A stretch of 64,000 nucleotides of DNA, taken from the NCBI GenBank assembly GCA_964643075.1, contig CAZXQO010000002.1, positions 124,001 through 188,000 of the forward strand, in the 5' to 3' direction. The position numbers and the translations under genes are program-made. Positions 18,104-25,936 of the stretch are shown here, piece after piece; the first letter of the stretch is position 1; the number at the start of each line of letters is the position of its first letter. Origin of the DNA: Desulfocucumis sp964643075. Its GTDB lineage: Bacteria > Bacillota > Desulfotomaculia > Desulfotomaculales > Desulfocucumaceae. The notes below the pieces were generated by a model. The model did no database searches. It worked only from the letters and a program-made list of their open reading frames with translations, and was not told the origin of the DNA.

Positions 18104-18397
18104 GTGGAGAACTTGTTTACCTATGCTTCTCTTGGCACTTTAGCCGGTGCAGTAGCCGCAACTGTGCTCGTGGTTGATTCCATTAAGGAGCTTGGTTTTT
18201 TGAAGCGGTTTTCCACCCGTTGTGTTGTGGTAGTGGTAGCTGAAGGAATAGTTTTTTTGGCCGATATCGCTGCAGGAAAATTTACGGTAAAAAATATTCC
18301 ACTTTATGTTCTTAACGGTTTGTTAGTGGCGGCTTCTGCTATGGGAAGTTACCAGGCAGTTAGTAAGTGGTTATTTAGTAGTTCAGATAAAACTTAA
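18104..18397 (+). CDS. Candidate holin (small membrane protein)
   Basis: This 97-residue protein starts at GTG 18104 behind GGAGGTG. It has two or three membrane helices: a Gly/Ala-rich first helix (LGTLAGAVAATVLVVDS), a hydrophobic middle segment (CVVVVVAEGIVFLADIAAG) and a C-terminal one (LYVLNGLLVAASAMGSY), with a short charged tail. Size, topology and position beside phage-type sigma factors fit a holin, which forms membrane pores that let leaderless cell-wall enzymes or toxins out. No named family was recognised. Two broken copies lie at 17107 and 21013. The stop precedes the region-2 gene by 14 bases, so they are one operon. Confidence 0.6.
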   Translation: MENLFTYASLGTLAGAVAATVLVVDSIKELGFLKRFSTRCVVVVVAEGIVFLADIAAGKFTVKNIPLYVLNGLLVAASAMGSYQAVSKWLFSSSDKT

Positions 18398-18411
18398 GGA
18401 GGTTTGATGCC

Positions 18412-18600
18412 TTGAGCGAGAACTCAAGCTTACAGGAATTGGTTTTTAGAGCCAAGACCGGTGATACAGAAGCGCTTTCCCAGATAGTATACAGGTTTAA
18501 TCCGGCTATCAAAAAGTATGGTCGTCAATTAGGTCACTTTGATATATGCTCTGATTTAGCTGTATGGATAATAAATGCTGTTTACCACTATAAAGTATAA
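18412..18600 (+). CDS. Sigma region-2-like small protein (RsoA-like)
   Basis: This 62-residue protein has the pattern LQELVFRAKTGDTEALSQIV, RFNPAIKKYGRQLG, DLAVWIINAVYHY, which matches sigma region 2.1-2.2 and the helix-turn-helix domain found at the N-terminus of UviA-like factors. In B. subtilis, RsoA supplies region 2 to SigO from a separate gene. I infer the same role here with the region-4 protein at 17349. It starts with TTG behind AAGGAGG. A terminator follows at 18617. It could alternatively be the truncated N-terminus of an ordinary sigma factor. Confidence 0.65.
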   Translation: MSENSSLQELVFRAKTGDTEALSQIVYRFNPAIKKYGRQLGHFDICSDLAVWIINAVYHYKV

Positions 18601-18616
18601 TTAACAGGATTTTTTG

Positions 18617-18649
18617 ACAGGGGGTTTCAAAAAGCCTCCTGTTTTTTCT
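18617..18649 (+). terminator. Terminator of the holin-region 2 operon
   Basis: ACAGGGGG and CCTCCTGT with inner TTT/AAA pairing are followed by TTTTTTCTTT. Confidence 0.8.
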
Positions 18650-18724
18650 TTATTTGTCAAGGATTCTAATTAACGTTGAGACATGGATCGCTCCAGCTTT
18701 GTGTAAAAATATTTTGCAGTGATG

Positions 18725-18768
18725 GGCAGCAAAAAGACCCCTAATTTACTCTTTATATAGTAGAGGGG
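18725..18768 (+). promoter_or_regulatory. Promoter-like motif B, copy 3
   Basis: It has the same GCAAAA-N17-TTTATATAGTAG core, here flanked by pairing CCCCT and AGGGG. It lies ~57 bases before the TTG start of the small protein at 18826. It is followed by TTCCTCTGG and a GGCCGGCC palindrome that is shared with copy 4. Confidence 0.65.
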
Positions 18769-18825
18769 CAAAACAAGCTGTTCCTCTGGCCGGCCGGCCA
18801 AAGAAAATAAAAGGAGGTGTTTGCG

Positions 18826-19137
18826 TTGGCTCAATATGGTCCAAAACCTTTTTACAATTTCTCATATACATTAATATCTCCCCCCGACCACACGCTTACT
18901 GTGGCTGGAGGCAGCAATGTATCGGTAGCCTTTTCAAATATGAGCGGTTCGGGATGGAGCTTTGGAGTAGTATTATGGAATCCAAAAACCAATCGTCATA
19001 CTCCCTGGCATACAGTGACTTCAAGTAATCCGTCTACCGTGTTTACAAACATGTCCGCTGGAGAATATCAATTAGTTGTTCACAATGGTGACTTTAATAC
19101 TTGGTCCGGTGAACTCACCATCTGGTACACCAGTTAA
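18826..19137 (+). CDS. Small beta-rich protein of unknown function
   Basis: This 103-residue soluble protein begins MAQYGPKPFYNFSYTLI; the TTG start at 18826 is behind AAGGAGGTG. The sequence alternates hydrophobic and polar residues with many Ser/Thr/Asn/Trp, as in a small beta-sandwich (TLTVAGGSNVSVAFSNMSG, YQLVVHNGDFNTWSGELTIW). It has no signal peptide and no membrane segment. A truncated homologue lies at 21332 behind motif B4. I recognise no family. By position it is a cargo of the sigma-holin system, perhaps a binding protein or toxin-like protein. Confidence 0.7.
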   Translation: MAQYGPKPFYNFSYTLISPPDHTLTVAGGSNVSVAFSNMSGSGWSFGVVLWNPKTNRHTPWHTVTSSNPSTVFTNMSAGEYQLVVHNGDFNTWSGELTIWYTS

Positions 19138-19153
19138 ATTGGCTTGATAACTA

Positions 19154-19190
19154 ATGGCCTGCTCATCTACAGTGAGCAGGCCATTTCTTT
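19154..19190 (+). terminator. Rho-independent terminator after 18826-19137
   Basis: A perfect ATGGCCTGCTCA stem with a 7-base loop is followed by TTCTTT. Confidence 0.85.
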
Positions 19191-19315
19191 AACTCAAATA
19201 TACAAAATTATTGTTCACACACATTAAACACCCAGTGTATTACGACACTCCTCTCAGATACCAGCCAGTTTAAATACAGTCGGAAAATTATTTTAGGATA
19301 TTCTAAATCAAAACA

Positions 19316-20368
19316 TCAGTTAAGTGGGACAGTAACATCAAGTTGTGGTATATTCGGAGAATTTCCTGTTACACCCTCTATAAGCAAAGTTGGTTCAACA
19401 ATAATAAACTTCACGTTATCCGGCGGAGTTTTACATTGGATTGTTACGTCGTCCCAAACTTCTTCATTTCCGACTTTTGTTGAAGGTTTATGGATGCCAA
19501 TGAACTCCCCGCCAATGCCCTGGCGGTTTGGCGTAAAAACGCCAAAAACCATGCCGTTTAAAGGCATCTTAAACTTTAGTCTACTATTCATCCGTAAAGG
19601 CTGGCGTACTTGCATCAAGATGTCAGTATATATCGGCCCTTTAGTTATCTTGTTGACAGTGATCGTGATTCCGTTATAGGTAGTGCTTGCATTCTTTGGA
19701 TATACAGTTTTAGTAGCCTTATTAATCGCTTTACTAGAAACCGGAACAGATAATGTCCAGTTTCCTTTTATTTTACCCACCTCATGAATTGGAATCGTCA
19801 GCGTACCGCTCTGGGGTGCCTGCTCATATAACAGGTTACAACTAACATCACCACGGTACATATTTGTTGACACCAAAGAATCCCCGCCCTGGGCACTTTC
19901 AAAAGAGAGTGGTTTACCGTTCAGTAGAATCTTTGTCCCTGCAAGATCAACCTGAGTAACATTAATAGGTTTGTACCCTTGTGGCACCTGAATAGCATAG
20001 ATTAGATATAACCGCTTGCCATCATAATAGACTTTTGGCACAGATACGGTAATTCCCTTGTCGGTTATCGACGGATTAGCATCCGACGCGTATTGGTTGC
20101 GTTCCGGGATGCAAGTAAACGAGTACAACTTGCCAATAATCGGTATTTTTTGCAGCGCCTTGGCCATTACAGGTGAAACGAATCCTGAAGCGCCAATCGC
20201 CACGATTGCCAGTATTGCGGCACTTGCTGTGTATACGAACAGCCGGCGTTTCCAATTAACCTTTCTAAATGTTCGCTTGTGGCTTTGTTTTACCTGTGCC
20301 CAGGTTATCTGGGTTACATTAATGCGTGCAGCATCTTCCATTAATGCCTCATGAAATATATCAGACAT
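19316..20368 (-). CDS. DUF4179-type anti-sigma factor (copy A)
   Basis: This 350-residue membrane protein has a short cytoplasmic N-terminus (MSDIFHEALMEDAARIN), one membrane helix (about 45-65; FVYTASAAILAIVAIGASGF) and a large outer domain of the DUF4179/DUF5643 type, as in RsiX-like proteins that hold an ECF sigma factor inactive. I choose ATG 20368: it has AAAGGAGGCG upstream and overlaps the sigma stop by 8 bases, which couples translation of sigma and anti-sigma. It is closely related to 24884-25936. The signal sensed is unknown. Confidence 0.85.
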   Translation of the reverse strand: MSDIFHEALMEDAARINVTQITWAQVKQSHKRTFRKVNWKRRLFVYTASAAILAIVAIGASGFVSPVMAKALQKIPIIGKLYSFTCIPERNQYASDANPSITDKGITVSVPKVYYDGKRLYLIYAIQVPQGYKPINVTQVDLAGTKILLNGKPLSFESAQGGDSLVSTNMYRGDVSCNLLYEQAPQSGTLTIPIHEVGKIKGNWTLSVPVSSKAINKATKTVYPKNASTTYNGITITVNKITKGPIYTDILMQVRQPLRMNSRLKFKMPLNGMVFGVFTPNRQGIGGEFIGIHKPSTKVGNEEVWDDVTIQCKTPPDNVKFIIVEPTLLIEGVTGNSPNIPQLDVTVPLN

Positions 20369-20921
20369 ACTGAACGCCTCCTTTGGTATCAACCCTTTTA
20401 CCTGCTTCCTCATTATTAATCTCCCGGGCAAGAACACGGCGTGCACAATTCAGGCGATATTTAAGCTTGCCCAGTTTCCATCCGGCGGCCTCGGCAGCCT
20501 CGGCCTCCGTGCATCCAATAAAATGCACTAGGACAATGGCGGTTCTCTCGCCATATGATAGCTGTCTCATAGCCCCGTCGATAAGCATGCGGCGTTCAAC
20601 CTGCAGAATATCCTTGCCCTGGTTGGAAAGGTCAATTTCGTCAATATTTATGACAGTCTTCCGCTTACGCACTTTGTCCAGCGCTGTGTTTACCAAAATG
20701 CGGTAGAACCAGCCACGGAATGCGCGTACATCTTGCAGCTGCTGCCTGTGAACATAGAGTTTGATAAACGCGTCCTGGGCAACCTCCTCCGCATCGTGTT
20801 GGTGCCTTAGAATCAGCCAGCAGGTTCGAACAGCCTGCTCCCAGCTAAGCCGGAATAATTCCTCGTACGCCCGCTCATCTTTAAGACACACACGTTCCAT
20901 AATTTCCTCCGGTATATCCAC
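20361..20921 (-). CDS. ECF RNA polymerase sigma factor (copy A)
   Basis: This 186-residue ECF sigma factor has region 2 at about 20-85 (AYEELFRLSWEQAVRTCWLI, AEEVAQDAFIKLY, RGWFYRILVNTALD) and region 4 at about 120-170 (LSYGERTAIVLVHFIGCTEA, AEAAGWKLGKLKYRLNCARR). The start is taken as GTG 20921 (MDIPEE), matching the copy B start and leaving GGGAG at a good distance. It is followed by the coupled DUF4179 anti-sigma gene. The conserved region at 20935-20980 is the likely autoregulated promoter. Confidence 0.88.
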   Translation of the reverse strand: MDIPEEIMERVCLKDERAYEELFRLSWEQAVRTCWLILRHQHDAEEVAQDAFIKLYVHRQQLQDVRAFRGWFYRILVNTALDKVRKRKTVINIDEIDLSNQGKDILQVERRMLIDGAMRQLSYGERTAIVLVHFIGCTEAEAAEAAGWKLGKLKYRLNCARRVLAREINNEEAGKRVDTKGGVQYV

Positions 20922-20934
20922 CCGATTCACTCCC

Positions 20935-20980
20935 TTCTATTAGTATAGACGTTAGAAATGGAGAAATCGTAGGATTGAAT
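20935..20980 (-). promoter_or_regulatory. Conserved ECF-type promoter region, copy 2
   Basis: Nearly identical to 16039-16079 and 26503-26547. The minus strand reads CCTACGATTTCTCCATTTCT then AACGTCTATAC, just before the sigma ribosome site. It is a candidate target of its own sigma factor. Confidence 0.55.
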
Positions 20981-21012
20981 TATATTTTTTTTCATTTCTT
21001 TTTTTTCGATAA

Positions 21013-21125
21013 TGTTGAGAACTTATTTACCTACGCTCTTTGGACTTTAGCCGGTGCGGCAGCCGAAATTGCGCCTGGATGATTCCATTGAGAAGCTTGT
21101 TTTTTAAAGCGGTTTTACATTCTTA
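21013..21125 (+). pseudogene. Second decayed copy of the holin-like gene
   Basis: It matches the first ~110 bases of 18104-18397 (TTGAGAACTTATTTACCTA, then GATTCCATTGAGAAGCTTG) with deletions that break the frame. No hairpin A remains in front of it. Confidence 0.7.
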
Positions 21126-21234
21126 ATAATGTGGTAGCCGAGGAGTGATAATTGAGGAGTCTAATTAAACTATGAGCTACTTACCGCTACCGCTGTGATA
21201 CCGGTAAAAATATTGTGATTGGTGGGCAGCAAAA

Positions 21235-21278
21235 AGACCCCTAATTTACTCTTTATATATTAGAGGGGCAAAACAAAT
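21235..21278 (+). promoter_or_regulatory. Promoter-like motif B, copy 4
   Basis: Identical to copy 3 except for one base in the TATATAGTAG part (TATATATTAG). The following sequence, including TTCCTCTGG, the GGCCGGCC-like palindrome and GGAGGTGTTTG, also matches copy 3. Confidence 0.6.
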
Positions 21279-21331
21279 TGTTCCTCTGGCTGGCCGGCCC
21301 CAAAAAACATATTGAAAGGAGGTGTTTGTGA

Positions 21332-21472
21332 ATGACTCAATATGGACCAGTACGGGTAACAATAGGAGACGCCTGTATACCCAATTGGGATCATAATGCA
21401 CTTCATGTGGCTAATGGCACTAATGTGAAGGTAGCCATTTTAAATGTCAGTAGTCCGGATTGGAAATTTTGA
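21332..21472 (+). pseudogene. Truncated homologue of the small beta-rich protein
   Basis: ATG 21332 (MTQYGPVRVTIGD) behind GGAGGTG encodes 46 residues that follow 18826-19137 (LHVANGTNVKVAILNVSSPD against LTVAGGSNVSVAFSNMSGSG). It stops at 21472 where the intact protein continues WSFGVVLW. The IS1595-like remnant follows immediately and probably caused the truncation. Confidence 0.7.
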
Positions 21473-21845
21473 ATAGCCTTGCGAATTTTATGAGCATAAG
21501 CAATGCCGTTGGTTAGCTGACATCAATATCCTGCATAACTTTTTGGCGGAAACGCCTCTTTTACCGTGGCCAACAAGGTATACGTCCAAAAACCAGAACA
21601 TCCAACTTTGTATGAGTTTTATGCATTATCGTGCCTGCTGTCACTGATGTCTGGTACCTACGAGCCTTACATTCATAGAGTTTTCGGGTATCAACGTGAT
21701 AGAGATGTTGGTATCCACACTTTGGGCAGTGAAACCCTTCTGACCACCGTATTTGAAACAAATGTTCACGACAAGCATTCTCATCGGGAAATTTATCTCT
21801 GAATTTCAATAGATTCATTGTTTCTTGTTGTGCCATAGCTCCCAC
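21450..21845 (-). mobile_element. IS1595-family transposase remnant
   Basis: On the minus strand an N-terminal zinc-ribbon (FHCPKCGYQHLYHVDTRKLYECKA, C4-type), then RYQTSVTAGTIMHKTHTKLD, is typical of IS1595/ISXO2 transposases. The frame then shifts (WFLxxYLVGHGKRGVSAKKL in another frame) and ends within ~100 bases. No DDE domain and no inverted repeats were found, so it is a dead fragment. Confidence 0.75.
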
Positions 21846-21956
21846 CTCGAACTATATTTGCTTTAATTACAACAAACACATGTTCCCGAGGCAATGCTTT
21901 TCTGTGACAACTTAATACTCATGTTAAGTATTAATAAACGAAAGGAAGTTTTAATT

Positions 21957-24332
21957 ATGGATACAATGGTTAAAAAGACACAAGAATGGCTGAATGCTAC
22001 ATATGGGAAAGACTCTAGATTTAAAGTAATTGACCCAGTGGATGGGATTACTGGATGGACAACCATCTACGCCCTTACAAGAGCTTTGCAGATTGAATTA
22101 GGTATTATTGCCACAGCAGATAACTTTGGAACTACTACACGATCCAAATTTACAGAAAAATATCCAAATGGTGTAAAGCAGCAAGCAGATGAAGATACTC
22201 AGGAAAACAATATCTATGCAATTATTCAAGGTGCATTATGGTGCAAGGGCTATAGCACAGGGGCTAGTGAAATTACCAAACATTTTTATGGTGGAACCGG
22301 AAGTGCAATTAAGTCTTTGAAATCCGATGCGGGACTTCTTTCACCGAACTCAACTGTGACAGTCAATGTCATGGCAGCTTTGCTGTCGATGAACCAGTAC
22401 GTAACACTTATTCTGCTAGGTGGAACATCTGAGATTCGAGGAATTCAGCAAAGACTAAATAGAAAATATGAAAGTTATATCGGTCTTGCTCCCTGTGATG
22501 GGCTGTATGGACGTGAGATGAATAAGGCATTGATTATTGTGTTACAAGCAATAGAAGGTTTAAGCGTGAGCTTTGCAACTGGTAATTTCGGAGATACAAC
22601 AAAATCTTTATGCCCACTTCTGCCGGATACCCAGAATAAGTTAACCGCACAGAAAGAGGCGGATGCTATTGATTTATTAAAATATGCCTTATGTTGTAAT
22701 GGTTATTCAATCAATTTATCAAGTTCTAGTTGGGATGACACATTAGTAAATATTATAAAAAGGTTCCAAACTGACATGTTGCTGCCAGTTACCGGGGCAG
22801 CTGACATAAATGCATGGATGTCCTTACTACTAAGCAAGGGAAACCCGGATCGAAGTGCATCTGCATGTGATACTCGATTTGAAATGACAACAGAGCGAAT
22901 AGCATTATTAAAAAGTAAAGGTTACAAAATTGTAGGAAGATACTTAACTGGAACAGATTTTAAAGTTCTAAGAGCAGCTGAGCCAAAAAGAATTTTGGAT
23001 AATGGGATGTCATTTTTTCCAATCTATCAGGAATCGGGGTCTGATATTGCCTATTTTACGGCACAAAGGGGTATTGCCGATGCAAATAAAGCAGTGCGTA
23101 CAGCAAGGAATTTTAGAATCCCTGAAGGGTCTATACTCTTTTTCGCTGTTGACTTAGATGCACAAGGCCCCCAAATCATCAGCAACATATTACCCTACTT
23201 TAAAGCATTGTCGGAAAATATAGACACTGCTTATAAAATAGGTGTTTACGGAACAAGGAATGTGTGCACAAAAGCAACTAGTGCAGGGTATGCAATTACA
23301 AGCTTTGTAAGTGATATGTCAACAGAATATAGTGGAAATATGGGTTTTAAAATGCCTGCAAATTGGAATTACAATCAATTTGCAGAAATTTCAATGGCTT
23401 CTGATTGGGCAATTGACAAAGATGCTTACTCTGGAAAATTCCCACCGGTAAAAGCATTAGAGCGGAGAGTCTATGTAAAACCTACAAAACCTTCAAATGC
23501 TGGTAAAACAACAATATTAGGTATAATGGACAAGATAAAAGCATTGGAAGCACTCTATGCCCCCTATTACGTTCAATTGTCATTAGCTACTGGTGGACAA
23601 GGAGTGATTACACCTCAGTTACTAACCATAGGTGTTACCAATTTTTTAAGAAGCATAAAATATGGTAGCACAACATGGGACTTAACTACCCTTCGTCCAA
23701 TTGATAAATCATTTATCCAATATGTGAAAGATAAGAACATTGGATTATACAATTCTGTTTTACCGTATATAAGTACAGATGACAATGATATATCCGATGG
23801 ACAAAACGGACTACTGGATCTTGCACATCTTGCTGCAACACTTGAGTGTTATATTTCTTCACCTTTTGTGCCTGATTTCTGGACAGGTTGGGGAGGAGAC
23901 TTGGCAACTGCAATGGCAGATACCACAAGTGTCTATAAGGCTAATCCGATCAAGAATATTCAAGATATTGCAGATTTAATTGTTGGTGGAAGTTCCCAGT
24001 TTAATTATTCTGACATGTGTGCAGATGCTGATGCAATAAAAATTGCGAGTTTAGCAAACAATTCAAACTCCACTACAAACCCACTATCAAATTCATTGAA
24101 CACTTATTATACGACTTATGTTCAAAAACGCTATTCATATTACGTTCCTGACATTAATTGTAAGGAAAATCTTACAGCTTTAAAGGAAGGTATCCATAAA
24201 AAAATTAATGGTAAGTTGGAATGGGCTCCAAAGGCAGGACTAATGGTTCAGAAGGGAAACAGTCCATCAACTGAAGTAAATATAGCCTGCTGTAATGCAT
24301 TTGCAAATTATATTTATAGTGAGTTAGGGTAA
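21957..24332 (+). CDS. Peptidoglycan-binding protein with DUF1906 glycosidase-like domain, no signal peptide
   Basis: This 791-residue protein starts at ATG 21957 (MDTMVKKTQEWLN) behind GAAAGGAAG. The first ~300 residues hold several peptidoglycan-binding-like repeats (IQGALWCKGYSTGASEI, KTSLC-type ends). Residues ~302-510 are a DUF1906 (Rv2525c-like) GH25-type barrel (GRYLTGT, FFPIYQESG, ILFFAVDLDAQ). The last ~280 residues (DFWTGWGGDLATAMADTTSV region) are unrecognised. There is no signal peptide, so export by a holin or lysis route is inferred. A TTAATACT/AGTATTAA dyad precedes the ribosome site. No motif B copy is seen in front of it. Confidence 0.82.
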   Translation: MDTMVKKTQEWLNATYGKDSRFKVIDPVDGITGWTTIYALTRALQIELGIIATADNFGTTTRSKFTEKYPNGVKQQADEDTQENNIYAIIQGALWCKGYSTGASEITKHFYGGTGSAIKSLKSDAGLLSPNSTVTVNVMAALLSMNQYVTLILLGGTSEIRGIQQRLNRKYESYIGLAPCDGLYGREMNKALIIVLQAIEGLSVSFATGNFGDTTKSLCPLLPDTQNKLTAQKEADAIDLLKYALCCNGYSINLSSSSWDDTLVNIIKRFQTDMLLPVTGAADINAWMSLLLSKGNPDRSASACDTRFEMTTERIALLKSKGYKIVGRYLTGTDFKVLRAAEPKRILDNGMSFFPIYQESGSDIAYFTAQRGIADANKAVRTARNFRIPEGSILFFAVDLDAQGPQIISNILPYFKALSENIDTAYKIGVYGTRNVCTKATSAGYAITSFVSDMSTEYSGNMGFKMPANWNYNQFAEISMASDWAIDKDAYSGKFPPVKALERRVYVKPTKPSNAGKTTILGIMDKIKALEALYAPYYVQLSLATGGQGVITPQLLTIGVTNFLRSIKYGSTTWDLTTLRPIDKSFIQYVKDKNIGLYNSVLPYISTDDNDISDGQNGLLDLAHLAATLECYISSPFVPDFWTGWGGDLATAMADTTSVYKANPIKNIQDIADLIVGGSSQFNYSDMCADADAIKIASLANNSNSTTNPLSNSLNTYYTTYVQKRYSYYVPDINCKENLTALKEGIHKKINGKLEWAPKAGLMVQKGNSPSTEVNIACCNAFANYIYSELG

Positions 24333-24337
24333 AAAAA

Positions 24338-24373
24338 TGAAGCCACCAAAAAAGGGTGGCTTCATTTTTTTTT
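24338..24373. terminator. Bidirectional terminator between convergent genes
   Basis: ATGAAGCCACC and GGTGGCTTCAT form an 11-base stem. It is followed by nine T on the plus strand and a run of A (T on the other strand) before it. Confidence 0.9.
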
Positions 24374-24787
24374 AACCTGTTTTAAATATATAATGAATTT
24401 AATTAAGAAGCTTCCTGCAAGAAAACTTGCTGTTTGAAACGCTGCTTGGCTTAAAAGGTACTGGGTTTTCAAATCGAATTTAAATAAGTCAGGTTGCCAT
24501 AACGGAAAAAATGAAACTACTTCAACGAAGAATAATAATACCGTCAATAATTCAATTTCTAAGCCCGATAGTTTATACTGATATTGGAAATACATACCAT
24601 AGATGAACGAAACAATATAGAAACCAGCGGCAAACATAAACAATCCAAAAAACCTGAACAGCACTATATGTACATCCTCTGAATTAGGTTTATCAAATGC
24701 AAATAACATTCCTATAAATAATCCATTAAACACCAAATTGAATAATAGAAACTTCATATAATATGGAATCGATATTTTTTTCATCAC
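24362..24787 (-). CDS. Small integral membrane protein of unknown function
   Basis: This 141-residue protein has about four membrane helices (YMKFLLFNLVFNGLFIGMLF; LFRFFGLFMFAAGFYIVSF; IELLTVLLFFVEVVSFF; AAFQTASFLAGSFLIKFII). It has no recognised family. Its stop codon lies inside the shared terminator. It could be an immunity or helper protein for the 791-residue neighbour, but nothing in the sequence shows that. Confidence 0.6.
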   Translation of the reverse strand: MMKKISIPYYMKFLLFNLVFNGLFIGMLFAFDKPNSEDVHIVLFRFFGLFMFAAGFYIVSFIYGMYFQYQYKLSGLEIELLTVLLFFVEVVSFFPLWQPDLFKFDLKTQYLLSQAAFQTASFLAGSFLIKFIIYLKQVKKK

Positions 24788-24883
24788 TTAAAATCCTCAA
24801 TGTATAAATTTAAAAAATCGTGTCTTGACATTAGTGGTCCATAGTATCAACTGTCCATCAGAAGAGGTAATTTTGGTCAAACA

Positions 24884-25936
24884 TTAATTGATTGGAACAA
24901 CAACATCTAATTGTGATATATTTGGAGAGTTTCCTGTTGTACCTATTTTATTAAAAACAGGTTCTACAATAATTGATTTTATGTTGTTCGATGGGGTATT
25001 ACATTTGATTGTTACGTCCCAAACTTCTTTATTATTGATCTTCTTTGCAATTTGGTTAGAAATATACTCTCCAAAGCCTATGCATTGGTGGTCCGGTGTG
25101 AGAACTAAAAAAAGCATGCTAGCAAAATCCATCTTATGTTTTGGCTTGCCATTTGCCTGTAATGGCTGGATTACTTGCATTGATATAGTGGTATATACCG
25201 GCCCTTTGCTTACCTTGTTGACTATGAGTGTGATTCCGTCATAGGTACTACTTGCATTGTGTGGAAACTCAGACTTAGTTACCTTATCTATAGCAACACT
25301 GGAAACCGGAACAGACAACGTCCAATTTCCTTGTATTGTACCTACTTGGAGAATAGGAATCGTCAGTATACCGTTCTGGGGTGCCTGCTCATATGACAGG
25401 TTCCAATCAACATCACCACGATACATATTTGTTGATATCAAAGAATCCCCACCCAGAGCACTTCCAAAAGAAAGCGGTTTGCCATTCAGTTGAACCTCAT
25501 TATAGGGGATGCTAATCTGTGGATAATCTGTAATCGGTTTGTACCCTTGTGGCACCTGAATAGCATAGATTAAATCCAACTGCTTGCCATCGTAATAGGC
25601 TTTTGGCACAGACACTGTAATCCCCTTGTCTGCTGCCGACGGATTAGCATCCGACGCATACCGGTTGAGCTCCGGGAGGTAAGTAAACGAATATAATTTA
25701 CCAATGACTGGTATATTTTGCAGCGCCTTGGCCATTACAGGTGAAACAAATCCTGAAACGCCAATCGCCACGATTGCCAATAATGCGGCACTGGCTGCGT
25801 AGATAAACAACCGGCGTTTCCAATTAATCTTTCTAAATGCTCGCTTGTGGCCTTGTTTTACCTGTGCCCAGGTCATCTGGGATACATTAATGCGTGCAGC
25901 ATCTTCCATTAATGCCTCGCGGAATATGTCAGACAT
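24884..25936 (-). CDS. DUF4179-type anti-sigma factor (copy B)
   Basis: A 350-residue paralogue of 19316-20368: a cytoplasmic N-terminus (MSDIFREALMEDAARINVSQ), one membrane helix (about 45-65) and a DUF4179/DUF5643 outer domain. The first ~110 residues are nearly the same as copy A. The C-terminal half has diverged, so the two may sense different signals. The ATG at 25936 overlaps the sigma stop by 8 bases, as in copy A. Confidence 0.85.
   Translation of the reverse strand: MSDIFREALMEDAARINVSQMTWAQVKQGHKRAFRKINWKRRLFIYAASAALLAIVAIGVSGFVSPVMAKALQNIPVIGKLYSFTYLPELNRYASDANPSAADKGITVSVPKAYYDGKQLDLIYAIQVPQGYKPITDYPQISIPYNEVQLNGKPLSFGSALGGDSLISTNMYRGDVDWNLSYEQAPQNGILTIPILQVGTIQGNWTLSVPVSSVAIDKVTKSEFPHNASSTYDGITLIVNKVSKGPVYTTISMQVIQPLQANGKPKHKMDFASMLFLVLTPDHQCIGFGEYISNQIAKKINNKEVWDVTIKCNTPSNNIKSIIVEPVFNKIGTTGNSPNISQLDVVVPIN

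Noticed and set aside
13749..21278. Motif B as terminal inverted repeats of an insertion sequence
   Set aside because: All four copies face the same way, lie before genes, and have no transposase between them; a promoter or leader fits better.
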